From positions 142,657-206,656 of the forward strand of contig CAJJDO010000089.1 in the NCBI GenBank assembly GCA_905183005.1: a DNA stretch of 64,000 bases. The letters run 5' to 3'. Of the stretch, positions 1-14,000 are shown in pieces; position 1 is the first letter of the stretch; the number at the start of each line of letters is the position of its first letter. The stretch is from Paramecium pentaurelia (Eukaryota; Ciliophora; Oligohymenophorea; Peniculida; Parameciidae). The notes below the pieces were generated by a model that had not been told where the DNA came from, did no database searches, and saw only the letters and a program-made list of their open reading frames with translations. Made by a program: the position numbers and the translations under genes.

Positions 1-447
1 TAGGATATAACTTAATTTATTCAATTTTAATTTAAATATTCCTTATTGTAATAATAAATATATGCCAAAACTTATTATAAATAGATTATTTATTTTGATC
101 TTTTTGTCATCATTAATCCAAGTCCTATAGATGTAAATTTAAAGTACTAAATAATAATATTATTTGAAGTAATCTTAGAAAAAAAATTACAATAAGATAT
201 TATTCTAGTATTATAAATAAGAATTTAGAAAATATGGTTCATATATAGATAAATAATGTATTTTATTTAAATTCTCAATTTGAAGGTTCCATCTAATGTA
301 AATACACCTTTTTCTAACTTATAATAAACAACTAGAGAATTTATATTGAATAAATAAATATAACGAATATATGTCTAATACATTTGATTAATAGAAATAC
401 CATTTCTATTTAAATTCTAAAAGAAGATAATACTTAATTATTATTAA
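1..447. other. AT-rich leader region without a supported gene
   Basis: Very AT-rich. One short ciliate-code ORF runs 62-283 on the plus strand (73 residues). It opens with a hydrophobic stretch like a signal peptide and then becomes Q/K/Y-rich. Length and composition do not separate it from chance, so it is not called as a gene. Confidence 0.4.
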
Positions 448-942
448 ATGATCTCTATGTTAGAAGTAAATGAAATAAACTCTAAAGCTTAGTTTCATGA
501 TGAACAACTATGTACTGAAGAAACATAATCTAATTAAAAAAAATCAATATCCTCTAAAAAAACCTTTGGATTATAATTACCAATTACAAAATAAAAGGTT
601 TAAGAGAGAAAATTGAAGAATTTTCCAAAATTAATCGGAAATAATGTATGCAAATATGCTGCTAATAATTTCTCAAAACCTCCAAAAGGAATTTAAGAAA
701 TGATTAAAAAAAAGAATAAACCTTAATAAATAGGGTTTAAAATAGCAGATTTGAGACAAGCTTGTCTTTCAGATCGAGAATCTTAGAATTTATTTTAAAA
801 TTATTTGAAAAAATAATTATTATTAGATTTGATTTATAGTCCTAAAATTAATGATCCATTGGCCTACATTAAAGGGATAAGTAATTATTATGCAGCTAGT
901 TTTGTACCAGAGAAAATGGTTGGAAGCTACATCACTTAGTGA
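448..942 (+). CDS. Unrecognised 164-aa protein, first of a tandem paralogous pair
   Basis: Continuous ciliate-code ORF with no intron, ending in TGA at 940-942. The start could also be the ATG at 457. No known domain was recognised. It shares ordered blocks with the gene at 1048-1566: NFPKLIGNN near residue 60, PKGIQE, a K-I-x-D-L-R block, LFQNYLKKQLLLDLI, and a C-terminal block with DPLAYIKGISNYYAA followed by PEKM. The proteins are similar in length and block order, so they are recent tandem duplicates (seen). Function unknown. The N-terminal 55 residues are Q/S/K-rich and not shared, which suggests the conserved part is the C-terminal two thirds. Confidence 0.7.
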
Positions 943-1047
943 TATTTATATTTTAAAATAAATATTTTTTCTAATAATTTTAATAGAATTACATAAAACC
1001 TTTAAGACCTTGGATGAATTAGCTTATAGAATTATTTTTCTATTAAT

Positions 1048-1566
1048 ATGTTTGACCACGACTCTTTGTTTCAAACAGAAAATGGAGAAAATGATGCGGA
1101 ATTTCAATAATCTGATTTCAATTAAACCTACCATTAACCAACCTCTATGACAAAGTGTGAAACCATCAAAATTAAAGAAGAAGACATCAATTATAAAAAC
1201 TTTCCAAAAATGATTGGGAACAATATTGTTAAATGGATTAAAAAAAATAAATATTCGAAACAACCTAATTATATTCCTAAAGGATTTAAGGGATTGATTG
1301 AATTGAGAGAAAGAGAAAAATAATCTAAAATAAAGATTAAAGACTTAAGAGATACTATAATTGATGATACTGAATCACAAACTTTATTTTAAGAATACAT
1401 TTCTGATCAATTATTCTTAGATTTAATATTTAGCAATAAAGTTGCTGATCCATTCTCTTATATACCTGGAATTAGTAATTACTATTCTGCTGCTTAAGAA
1501 CCAGAGAAAATGAAAAGTAACTATTTTATGAGAAAGGAATTCATAAATTAAGAAGTTCAAATGTGA
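1048..1566 (+). CDS. Unrecognised 172-aa protein, second of a tandem paralogous pair
   Basis: Intronless ciliate-code ORF that starts at the first ATG after the upstream neighbour and stops at TGA 1564-1566. It repeats the block order of the gene at 448-942: NFPKMIGNN, PKGFKGLIE, KIKIKDLRD, LFQEYISDQLFLDLI, DPFSYIPGISNYYSAA, then PEKM. The N-terminal 45 residues and the last 15 differ from its partner. No domain recognised. The 105-bp gap to its partner and the next gene's start only 60 bp downstream are normal spacing for this genome. Function unknown; the conserved GISNYY block is the best handle for a search. Confidence 0.7.
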
Positions 1567-1625
1567 TTTCTTTATTATATGTTACTTTTAATGATTTATT
1601 TTATTTATTAAATTAGCTGTTTTTA

Positions 1626-2699
1626 ATGAATCCTTATTGTTCTATGCATAAAGAAGATATTATTAACTTTTGTGTAGATTCCAATTGTTAAACTAGATGC
1701 TTATGCAAATTATGTAAACATGAACATGAGACAGTTCCAATCTAATATCTCATTGATAATGTTTTTGTAAAAGAAACTATGAATATTGTAACAATATTCA
1801 AGGCAATAATATAAAAGTTAGTTCATTCTATTGAGAATGACTTAACAACCTAATTATATGAAATAAAGTATGAAAAACCTCCTAAAGAAATAACCTAATT
1901 AAGTGCATTTCTCAAGAAAAAATATTAGATTTATTAAGTTCTTAGAGAATCAATTTCTTCAAAATTACAAAGAGTAATTGATGCTATTAAATCACCTGTC
2001 AGTTCTTCAAAACCACATTTTCCTCAGTCTTTAAATAGTCTACCCTTTATAGATAAAGATGCTAATAAATAATCACCATAAATCATGAAGAAATTAAAAT
2101 CAGAAGAATATATTAGAGTTGGAAGTCCTTAAAAGATTGATGAAGCTCTTATGTTAGAAAAATTGGAAATATAAAGACTTAAAATATTTAATGATGAAAA
2201 TTGGCCATGGAGATTAGAATAAGGTGCTCAATTTGTAACCATCTTCACAGCACTTAAAAATTTCAAATTATTAGGTTTTAAATAACCTATATTATTTTGT
2301 TCAAGTGAACTTAATCATTAAAAAAAACCTATTAATTATAACTTTGCCCTATATCATAAAAAAAACTTATTAAAAAAAGCAATTTACATGGAAAGTAAGA
2401 CAATAAAGCATAATAGTGAAAAGATTATAGATAGATGTTATGATATAATATTTAAGATTCCATAAAAAATTTAAGTGGGAAAAGAGTATTCTTTAGTTAT
2501 TTGGAGTAATTCTGGATTTTATAGTCATTATTATAGTCTTCCTGCTTCTACAAATGATTTCATTGAATTTTAACAATAAGATTTTAATGATCATCCAAAA
2601 ATAAAAAGATCTGAACTTGTTCATAAGGTTATTTCTACCTATAGAGCAGGTTTGGTTCCAGCAGTATATATTGATCCAAGATAAGAAAATGATAAATGA
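1626..2699 (+). CDS. B-box-like zinc-binding protein, 357 aa
   Basis: Single-exon ORF. The first 40 residues hold Cys/His spaced like a B-box zinc finger: CSMH near residue 5, FC, then C-x4-C-x-C-x2-C and H-x-H around residues 20-34. A helical stretch of about 100 residues follows. From about residue 185 comes a beta-rich region with SLVIWSNSGFYSHYYSLP that loosely recalls the PHR fold that follows BTB or B-box modules in ubiquitin ligases. No RING is visible. B-box proteins usually mediate protein-protein contacts. The B-box call rests on visible Cys/His spacing; the C-terminal fold is only a resemblance. Confidence 0.55.
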
Positions 2700-2802
2700 G
2701 ATTTACACTATTTACATATATTTTATTCACATTTCATGTATTTTCTTTATATATTAGATTGATATATGTGTATGTTATATTATTATGTGTTATTTATTTG
2801 AA

Positions 2803-3408
2803 TCATGCAAATGTCTTTTTGGTCATAATATTATAGAAATCTTCGAATGTCACTTAAGCATCCGCATCAGAATCAGCTCTGTCAATCATTTCTTATAATT
2901 CAGAGTCATCCATTGTTTCTCCTAATTCTTTTGCTACTTTTCTTAGATCCTTCAAAGTGATTACACCAGATCTTTCTGAATCAAAAAGATTGAAGACTTT
3001 CTAATGAAAATTATTATTATTTTAGATACTTAAATGTCAGCTCTAGAATCTCTTTCACTAATTCTTGCTGTCATTAATTTCAAAAATTCAGCAAAATCTA
3101 TTTGACCACTTCCATCTGTATCCAAATCGCTAATCATTTAATAGATTGTTTGATTTTTGGCTTCAAATCCTAATGATGTCATTGCAGCCTTTAATTCCTT
3201 TGGGTCAATAGATTAAGTACTAAGATTTTATAAATAATATATACCCATCTGTATCAAATAAGTCAAAAGCCTCTTTTATTTCTAAAACCTCTTCTTCAGT
3301 TAGTCCTGGTTTAACAAACTCAGCAGGGTTGAATTTTCCTGCTTAATTTTTTTGAGCAGGTGGAGCTTATTGTTGTTATGGTGGTGGTTATTGACCTCTT
3401 CTTGCCAT
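2803..3408 (-). CDS. Centrin (caltractin), calcium-binding EF-hand protein, 183 aa
   Basis: Two introns, 25 nt at 3220-3244 and 29 nt at 3001-3029, restore a frame with four EF-hands. The N-terminus is short and P/Q-rich (PPPQQQQAPPA), typical of centrin tails. Loop 1 is DTDGTQSIDPKE, loop 2 DTDGSGQIDFAE (canonical), loop 3 DSERSGVITLKD, and loop 4 DSDADAQVTFED, which is less canonical. The linker LTEEEVLEIKEAFDLFD before loop 1 is diagnostic of centrin over calmodulin. Centrins act at basal bodies and in contractile cortical filaments such as the Paramecium infraciliary lattice. Both introns lie inside or next to EF-hand codons. Confidence 0.93.
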
Positions 3409-5096
3409 TTTAAAAATAAAAAATAATTAATCAAAAAAAGATATTAATCCCCCTTTTATATAATCAAAAAAAGAACTATAAAATAGAGTATTTGATTTAC
3501 ACTAGAATTTATTATTGAACATAATAATCATAAAAATTATTGAATATAAACTTATTTATTTTATTTTGAATATAAGAACTAGGAAGAGCATAAGCTTTCA
3601 GTAAAATTCTAATGTTCAATAAGTATATTTAAGAATTATATTGTACAATAATAATATAATATTTTTATTAATAAATATATTTATGAAATGAAAATAGTTA
3701 CAAAGAGTATAAAAGTTGAGTAAATATCATCATCTATTTTAATATCTTATTTTATTTCTTACTATTTTTTTAATTGATACAGTAATTATTAAATTGTTAA
3801 TACACAATTAATATCAATAGATTATCTCATATAACAATAACCCTAAAGAATTTTAGAATAATTTCTAACTAGAGAATTGGATTATTTTTTTAAATAATTC
3901 TCTCTTTTACCTATTTTTAGAAACAAATAAAATTTCATTTTAATTAGATTATTTAAACAGTTTATTCTCATAATGAATAATGCAAAAAGAATCAATAATA
4001 AATATTATTACGCTCGAAAAGTGTTTAATTTTAATAATGTTATGAAATCTATAAAGTTTATTATTAAAACTAAAGTTGCATAATTCTTATAGTATATTAT
4101 TCTTAATTCTTAATATTTACCAAAATAATACTTGAAATCAAAGATATTCCATCATTAATTAATGTATTTATCACTCTTTTATCTTTTATGAAGAATGAAT
4201 AATAAATATTATTACAAATTAAGGTTACTCCTTCATCTCTTTTTATTCTTACCAAAAATTTTCAAAATTCTTATTGGCTCTATGTATTAATGAATTAAAA
4301 TTAAGTAGCATAAAATTTAATATCTTTAATTTTAAGTTCTCTTCTAAATTATCTTAAATAAAACATAAACCTTTATATTATGATTCTTAATTATATGATA
4401 TAAATTTGATAAAATCTCTGAATTTGCCCCAATTCATCAATTCTAAAGAGTTATAAAAATTTGCATTTATTGTCATTAGAGCATTGAATTCTAAATAAAT
4501 CAAATATATTTTTATTTTGCTTCCAATTAGATTAAATTAATAATTATATTAATACATTTATTAAAATACTTTATTGATTATTTTGATTGTAATTTCTATT
4601 CCATTTATTTTATTTTTACCCTAAAAGACTTCATTATATTATATTGTTGCTAACATCTTTATAAAACTATAGTCATAATAATTTTTGGAAGAAAGGCGAC
4701 TGAGAACTTAGTTTAATTATATAGATTTAATTAGAGTATCAATATAAACTAGGATTATCTCTAAATACTTATATAACTTTAGAATTTATTAAAATTATAA
4801 AATAATTTATATACAAATAAAATTTAAAATTTATTTTTATTTCTTTATTTCAATACTCTTGTTCAATATTTATAGAATAACTATAAATTATAATTACATT
4901 ATTAAACAAATAAATTACTCCCTTTTGATGTACCTGTTATATACTATAATAAGAATTTAATTACTTATGTTTTGAATTTATGTTTCTCTAATTCAAAACA
5001 AATTATTTAAGTCAAATTAATTAAAATTGATGGCAAAATCTCAAATAATCAATATTTTGCTTCTCTAATAAAATTAGACAAACTATTTATTTATTT
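3409..5096. other. Long AT-rich intergenic region
   Basis: Nearly 1.7 kb between the centrin start and the NACHT giant. No convincing intact gene. The minus strand holds a kinase-like remnant (listed separately). A short motif, roughly AATAAATATTATTAC, occurs at about 3995 and again at about 4198, in similar minus-strand reading context, hinting at an internal duplication. The rest is simple AT-rich sequence. Confidence 0.5.
4171..4810 (-). pseudogene. Possible decayed protein-kinase-like reading frame
   Basis: An open minus-strand frame ends at TGA 4171-4173 and has no clear start. Around 4590-4640 it reads NEVFQGKNKINGIEITIKII, which resembles the glycine-loop to VAIK segment of Ser/Thr kinases, but GxGxxG is degraded and the usual catalytic HRD and DFG motifs are not recognisable downstream. 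A short second stretch further downstream, after the stop, repeats a VIIFII-type segment. I read this as a kinase fossil rather than a gene; it could equally be a chance open frame in AT-rich DNA, since TGA is the only stop. Confidence 0.25.
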
Positions 5097-8000
5097 ATGC
5101 AAAAGTAGAGATTCTATGAATAATCTTTAAGAGGAGGAGGGTCTGCCTTTTCTTCTTCTAATAATTCTCAAGGAATACCTTAGAATATATAAATTGAAGC
5201 GTAATTACATTCAACACTTCTGAATGGTTTACTTGTCAACTTAAATAAAAGATTAGAGCAAATTGAACATGTCAAAGAGATTATGAGTACAGAAGAAGGG
5301 AAAAGTGTGTTATGTAGAAACATAGCATGGTTTTAAGAACTTGAATAATTGTTTTGTTATTTCCAATTTCAAATTGACTTGGTAAAAAGACACAAATAAA
5401 TTATAGAAAGAACACTTTAAAATTTCTTAGAATTGGCTTCAACAACTATCTAATGGGACAGATTGATTGCTTTAAAAATATTAAAAATTTGCAACTCGTT
5501 CTCCAGATTGATATTTGTTTATTACTCTCATTCGAATGATAGAAGTCAATAATAATAGATAGAAAAATGGACATAGTTAACTGGCAATATTATTAATTAG
5601 ATTAATTTAGACGGTGAAGCATCATTATTTTATAATGGTTTGATTTATGAGTTGACCCTAATCTAAGCCTGTATAGAGTATATACCCACATAAGAAGAGT
5701 AACAAGAAAGAAATAGTTCTGCATTTGCAATTCTTAAAGAACTTGTTAGCTCTGCAGTTAGTTTAAAACCATCTCCAGATTTAGCCAGTTCCATATCAAA
5801 AGGAGCTTTATATTTATATTAGCAATTCCAAAAGAAGAAGTCAATGGAACAGTTTCAGAATTGCTTATTTTTAGAATAATTGAAATGGAATATCCTGATG
5901 AATATTAAAGCTGGTGTTATGTTTAATGAAATAGAAGATAAAATAAGTGATAACTACACTGGTATAATTAAATAAGGTAGTGATTGGGCAATATAATATT
6001 CTTGGATCAAGATGGCAAGTGAACTTATGGCATGTAAACCTCAAATTACAAAAATCAAGTTTTAAAGTTTATAATAGGGATCTAATTAAATTATGACATG
6101 GGAACAAGCCTAATCAGAAAATTTGATTAATGTTATTCATAAAGATTTTGAAATAGCTGAAATTATTGCTAAAGGATCAACTTCAAATATTGGGATTAAA
6201 TTATAAAGTATATAAAGATAGTATCAAAATCTTTAAAACTTTTTTATGAATGGAAATCAAATTATTCCTTAATTTATTGGTTATTATTCTATAGAATCAG
6301 CAAAGGATACATTAAATTTTGATAATGAATCTAATTAAGATTATTTTAAAATGATCTAATCATTAAGATAAATTCCTTTTGAAAAGATTGCTAACAATTT
6401 CAATGAATTTTTAAATAAATTTTCAGCCTTTCTAATTAGTTATTATCAAATAGAACCTAAGACAATGAATTTTTCAGATTTCTAATATTACCTTATATTA
6501 TCATAAGAATAATATCAAACTTTGCTTAACGATGTTATTAAATTTTAAATTTCAAGGGAATATATAAATAATATTATTGAAATAATATCACCAATTTTAA
6601 TAAAATCAGATGATCTTAATAAATAATAGACATAAATATATAGTAATTGTTTTCAAACATTTTTATATAATTATTCTAAAATATAAAGTAAAAAGCAATT
6701 TGATAAAAAAAGAGATATCTATGATAAACTTATAAATTGGCTCAAATAGATAAATTTAGTTTAAGAATAATAAATAAACTATTAGAAATAATTTGGAAAG
6801 AAAATGCCAGAAGATTGCTTAGCTTTTTCCAAAATATAAGAAAAACCTTTTTAAATATAATTGAATTACCTAATCAATTCTATTAAATTTTGTTAATAAT
6901 GGAATGAATAGATTATGCTACTTACATCTATATTTACATCTGAAAATATTATGATAAATCAATAAATTATCATTACAAAACAAACATAAGAAACAGAAAT
7001 GAAAACTGTTTTAGACAATCTTAATGAAGAATTTATTAAAAGATAAAATAGTAATTTTGAATACCTAAATTCTACTTATTCAATTCTTAAAATTTAATAT
7101 GAATAATTCTTAGAATTAAAATCTTTACTTTTTGATAAGTTTTCTTTAGAAGAATTTGAAAAAATTGAAAAGAAATAGAAAATTGAATTCATAATAAATC
7201 CTAAATTTGATTTCAACTTATATTTCTAATATTAAATCAATCAGTATTAATAATTGACTCAATTACTTGATACAGAAAATGAGATCTTATCTAATTAAAT
7301 AAAGGAATATCAAAATGGAAAAAATAGGTAGATATTTAATTATTTTTGTTCTATTTTTAACTATTCTCTTATATCAATTAACTAAATACTCAATTTCAAT
7401 TTTGATTCAATTAAGAAAATGGAAATGTTAATAGAATATGTAAACAGAAAAGATAACAAGACATTATATAATTTTAAATCAAATTAAATAAAACTTTAAA
7501 CTTAAATTGATTTTTTAATAGTATCAAAAGAAAAAATAGAATAATTGAATAATGTTGAATTTGTTGAAAAGGTAAAGGAATTCGAAATATCAGTATAAGC
7601 TATCTAATAAGAATTATTAATTATAAATAATAGTGATTACAGAACTACATTAGTTAATGAACTAAATAAATTTAATGAGTTCTTAATACATGCTAGAACA
7701 AGATAAAAAAATTAATTGGATTCAACCATATAAGCTCTAAAAAAATGTACATTAGATTTTATTGATAAAATTGTAAACTTATTTTAAAATTTAAAATAAT
7801 CTTGGAAATAAGAATTAATTACTGAAATGAGTGAAAGTATTGATGAAAGAAAGCCTAATTAAGCTAAATTACTAGAATTAACCAATAATTTCAAAAGTTA
7901 AATTATGTAAGTATAATAATCAATTGAATTTTCTGAAATTGATACATTGTAAAATCTAGTCGATTTAATGAAATTTACAGATTAAAATGATATTATACAT

Positions 8001-11000
8001 CTTTAATGCGAAGATTAAATCTCAAAACTATTATAAAAGTTTCAATTATTCATATAGAATCTTAAGAGTCTTAATTATGAAACCTTTTCTAAAAGCTATG
8101 CAGATTAATTATACTTTATTAATCAAAATCCAAAAGAATTAGATCGATTTCTTAAAGATGAATTGAATTTCATATTTTCACCTGTGCAGAATCAGATCCA
8201 AAGTAATCTAAAATAATGTAAATAAAGTATAACTGCCTCTATACTTGAATACATTTAAGGTAATTCATGGAGAGTTAAAGAAGGATTTTTATTTTAATGC
8301 ATCTAATTAGAAAACTAATTGCAAGAATAAAATAAATAATCCATACAAAAAATTTTAATTTTAATTGCTGCTAAAGAAACTAATTTAAAAATATTAGTAA
8401 CACTAAAAAATAAATAAATAGTACAGTAAATGTATTAAGGATTCTCTAAGCATTGGCCTGAAATATAAAATCAGATATAATAAGATTTAGCTAGCTAAAT
8501 AAGTAAATTAGAATAGCTTTAATTTAATATATCAAGTGCTGAAACTGATAGAAAAAGAGAGTAATTACATAAAGAACATAAAAAATTGGAAGAATAAATA
8601 GAACAATAAATACTTAATGTTAATCAGATTGGAGATGCTTTAGGAATCACTATCAATTTCTTAAGAGAAATTAAATAAGATTTAAATAAAATTCAATAAA
8701 AATTAGATTAAATGCTTAATAAAATTGATGAAGTAGTTTAAGATATTAAATAATTAATAGGAAAGACACCAAAATAATTATTAGAAATAAGGATGTAATC
8801 TGTTTTATAATAGAAAATTGTAAATGATTTCAATAATGTATATGTAAACTTAAGAAATAAAGAGTTGAAAGAAAACTTTAAAGATGAAGATGATGAAACA
8901 ACTCTTTTTAATGATATTTCTTAGAATAAAGGTGAAATAGACGAATTTTTATAATAACCAAAAGATTCTCTATTGATTCATGGACCAGCAGGATCAGGTA
9001 AAAGCGTTGCTGCTAAAAAGATAGAAGAATATATCTGGCTCTAATATTAATAATTGAATTTGGATGAGTGGTCTAAAGATTTAGAATAGATACCAATAAT
9101 ACCTATATTCATTCAATTAGCAAGCTTAAAAGATCCATATTAAAAAGCTATTGAAGAATCATTAGCATCATCCAATTATAATTTTGATTGGAGATAAATA
9201 CAAACATTCTAGACTTAAGTTGAAGAAGGTAAAGTTGCAGTTGTCTTTATTCTTGATAGCTTTGATGAATTGACTAATAATTAAATTAATCTTATTTAAA
9301 ACAATAAATTGAAGAATTGGAAATAGCAATTATTAAATTTAAGTGAATTAACATAAGGTCAATAAAAAATATATAGTCTAAATTATCCAAAAATTATTAC
9401 TACAACTAGATCAGAAGTGTTTGAATTGAATAGTACAAATTATAGATAATGGTTTAGTAGTGAATCAGTTTTAGATTTTACAAAATACAAAGAATTAAGA
9501 ATTCTAAGTTTTGATGATAATTAAAAGTAAGATTACTTAAAATAATATTCATATACATAAATCAAAAAAACTTTGCTTGATTATTTTGAAAAGTATTCTC
9601 TTATTTAAAAAAGAGGAAGAAATCTTATAAATGAAGTTGAAAAAATATGGAATAATATTTTAGAAAAATTGGAACGATTTAATCATCATCAATAATCAAA
9701 TGATTTATATCTAAGCGATAAAGAAATCAATATTATTGTTTCAATTTTGAAAAGTGAATTAAAATTATTAAATAAATAAGATTAATTTGCTATTTTAGAA
9801 AGATAGTTAAGACATATTTAAACTCCATAATTTTATAATAATAATATAATTGATTTCAATTTGGAATAGTTACTTAAAACACCATTTATGATGAAAATAG
9901 TAATTGATGTTTTACCCTAAATCAACTCTTAGAAATAAGAGATTCAATAGAATTATTTTATTAATAATTATACACTTTAAATGTATGAAAGATATGTCAA
10001 AAAGAAAGATATCAAAGATATTAGATAGTTTTTAGAGAAGATCACTTAAGAATAATATAATGAAGATTAACCAGATGAATTAAATAACTAATCATTTATA
10101 CCAGAATAACCAGAATTTTTAGAGTCTGATTAAGAGATTAATGAACCTTCTTAATAATATATGGATGAAAGAATTTAACAAAAATAAAAGGTTTCACAAT
10201 AATAAAAAGTCTATTCTTAATAACCTGTCTAATATTATCAATCGCAAGAACATTCAACTTATTATTAACAGTCATTACAAAGTAAATAATAAATCCCTAG
10301 AAATTATAGTGAAGAATAATACGTTTATCCTTAAACAATTGATGTCAGCAATCCAAGAACTCCAACTCCAAATGTTATTTATTAGAATAACTATGAATAA
10401 GCGAAATAATCATTACCTTCAACTACTATTTCACCTTAAAGAGTGACTACAACCTATTAAAGAAGTCCATAAATTATTAATTAAAACAACAATGAATATG
10501 TTAAATAAGCAATTCCATTAAATGTTAGTTCGCAGTAGAGGGTAGAGGCAAACTATTAGAGAAGTCCTTATGTTAGTAGTTAAAATAATTATGAATAATC
10601 AAAATAAACAAGGCCTCTAAATATTAGTTCTCAGGACAGAGTAGAAATAAACTATTAGTAGAGCCCATAATTTGCTAATTATGAATAAGCCAAATAAAAT
10701 AGGCCTTTAACTGTTAGTTCACAGTAAAGGGTTCAATAATCATAAAGTTATGAAACTTCTACTCCCCATTACAAAACAACATCATAAGTAGTTTAACCTT
10801 AAATTGCTTATTAAAGTAATTAAAGTTCAGTCTATATAAAATTATCAAAAGAACTTAAAATAAAGCGTATTTTATAGATGAAAATAAAGGAGAATTTAAA
10901 AGAATAAGGAAAATAAATTTTTTAAAAACATTAATATTTTTCTCAATAGGATTATGATTAATATGGAGATGATAAATAAATATTGTTAAAATGTTATAAA

Positions 11001-14000
11001 TCTTTTAAATTAACATAGTATGATTTTTATGAATAATTTTTGGAGAATTATATATAAAACTAAATGCAAAAATTGTCTAATATTTAATAATAAAAGTTTA
11101 ATAATAATTTTATAAATGAAGTTAATGAATATTCAAGATTATTAGTATCATATTTAATGTAATATTAATTAACTGCAATGGAAACTTAAAAAGTCTCAAA
11201 TTTATCAGGAGTATATAGGGATTAAAAAATTAAATAACATTCAATTGACCCTAGGTATCAAGAATTATTTAATTAAAATTCAGAAGATACAACCTTAATA
11301 AAGAAATGCCTTCCTTTGAAACTAACAGGTACTATTTTGAGTTTTGAGCATAAATCAATCTAAGAATTTATATATGCAAAATTCATCATCAATAATCTTT
11401 TTGGAATTAATTAAATAATTAATTAGTTCAAAGAAATGAAAGTAGATATTTTCTTGAAAAATACAAGTAAAAAGTTGAAAAAAATAGAATTCATTTCAAT
11501 ATGTATTTAGATATATTAAAATAATTAATTGTAAGTATCAGCAAATTAGGATTAAGCAAGAGATATATTTATATACTAATTTAATTAAGTCTTTTAATAT
11601 TAATATTAGGATAATCCCGATTGCTTTTATTTTACGCAAGATTTATTAACTTACATAGATTTTTCACCATTAAATTATGTAATTATGGCAAATTAATTTT
11701 ATATGGGAACAATAAGGTTTATAGTAGAATATGTATAGAATAATTAAGATTTAAAATAAGTCTTACATTTCTTAGTATTAACTTCAGGAATATCATAATA
11801 ATTCTTAAATATTAGTTCAAATTCCTTATAATTATTAACTTATATGTAGGAATTGTTCTATGAAAAGAAATTCTGCGGAATTCGGATAAAAGACGTTAAG
11901 TTATTAGGATTTAAGTGTATAGGATGTGATTTTAGTGGATCGAAATTTGAGAATGTGACTTTGATGGGAACAAACTTAAATTATTGTAAAATTGCAGGAG
12001 TTGAGTGGAAGGACATAATCTCATAAGATTTACCAACTTTATCTTTTAATATAGGTCCTATATTAAAAGCATCATTCTCATTTGATGGTAGTTACATAGC
12101 ATCTCTAAGTCTAAATAAATAATTGGTGATTTATTAAATAACTGCTGGATTGATTATTAAAAATATAGAACTTCAAAAAGAAGTATTTGATTTTTGTTGG
12201 TCTAACACAAAATCTATGCTTGTCTATTTTTATGATGAAACTATAAATATCATGAGTTTTTATGAGGATTTGTAATAAAATAGGGCGAATACCATTTAAA
12301 AAAACTATAATGAAGTTAAATAATAACACATCGAATTTAAACCTAAATTAGACGACATTATTAATTTAATAAAATTTTCAAATTAAGATAGCTATTTATC
12401 AGTTGGATGTTAAAAAGGAAAAATAATTATTTTTTAATTTATTAATAAATAATTTACCTAATTCAGAGAAATTACAGTAAAGAGCAGAATAACTGCCTTT
12501 GACTTTTCTCCAGATGAAGATAATTTGATAGTTTGTGATTAAAATTCAATAAATATATTTAAGATATAAGAAGAGAAGCCTTAACCTAAACTTATAAAAA
12601 CTTTACCATAAGGTTATTAAGTAACAAGTATCGTTTTTAGTCCAGATGGTTAACTATTTGCATATGCTACAACAAATGAAGTGATTATTATATATAGTTT
12701 GGTTAAAAAAAAAGATTAGGCAAAATTAATTGGGCATTCAAAAGCTGTTAGATGTATCTGTTTTTCTAGTGAAGGGAATATATTAGTAAGCGGAGGAGAT
12801 GATAAAAGTGTTAGAATATGGGATTATATGAAGGGAACTTAAATTGGAGAGAATTTACATGGTCATTTAGATTAGGTTAATAGTGTTGAATTTTCAAAAC
12901 CAGATGGAATGATTATTTTATCTTCAGGAAAGGATGGACTAATTAAATAATGGCATCACTCTGATAATTATCGTGTTAGTGAATATTTCCCTGGTCATGA
13001 TGGTAGCATTTTATTTATGGTTATATCTTAGGATTCTCAAAGAATTATAACTAAAGGTAAAGATAAGAAAATAATTTAATGGAACATTAAGACAGCATCT
13101 ATTGTTAATTAAATAATATCTTTATAAAGTTGTTAAGAATGTTAAATTAATAAATTATGTTCTGCTTGTTAATTAAGTCCAATCATTATTGTTAATGATG
13201 ATTAATTTATTATCACAGGTGGATTTGGTCATTCAATTTCAATTTATGATAGTTATACTGGTAAATAGATTAATCAGACAATATTATATCTTAAACCTAA
13301 AGGAGAAGTCATTTTATTAGCATAATCTCAATAAAATCATTTGATCTGTTCAGGAACTTAGAATGGTGAAATTAAAATATGGGATAGTTTTAATGGAAAA
13401 TAATTTAGTAAAAAGATTAATCTAAATTATTAAATATTGACTATGTTCTTTGATTAAGAATATTATTTAGTAGTTTTAAATTAATGTGGAAAATACACTA
13501 AAATTAAACTTGGTTCTAATGATACAAATGCTTAATCTTTTTGTTATGAGGTAATTGATGAAACATCTGAAATGAAATAGATAAATTAATTGATTTTTGA
13601 GGAGATTTTTGATTAGCAAATTGATACAATCTAATAGAATTCTTAATAATAAAAAGTCAATAATAAGGTAGCTTGTTTAGCATTAACATCTGATTATTCC
13701 TATTTGGCAATTGCAAGCAAAGACTCAAATGTCTATATTTTAGAAACTAAAGACTTATCAAAGATATTTTAAACATATTCATATTAGGGAGTAATTACTT
13801 CAATGTATTTTAATAAAAATGGATTAATTTTAATTTTATCTTTTGAAGATTTTTCAATAAAAGTTTGGGATATATCCAAAAATATGCATGGACTTAAAAG
13901 TGCTTGTCATTAGGCTCTAATTAATTGTTTAGGTTTATCTTCAGATAATAAATTTATAGTTTCAACTTCTTAAGATAAATGTATTAAAATATGGAAAATG

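Noticed and set aside
3838..3850. CCCTAAAG as a telomere-like motif
   Set aside because: A single occurrence. Paramecium telomeres are arrays of G4T2/G3T3-type units and none is seen in the window.
10141..10446. 101-aa plus-strand ORF inside the NACHT gene
   Set aside because: Out of frame with the giant ORF, which is continuous there and encodes the 33-residue repeat.
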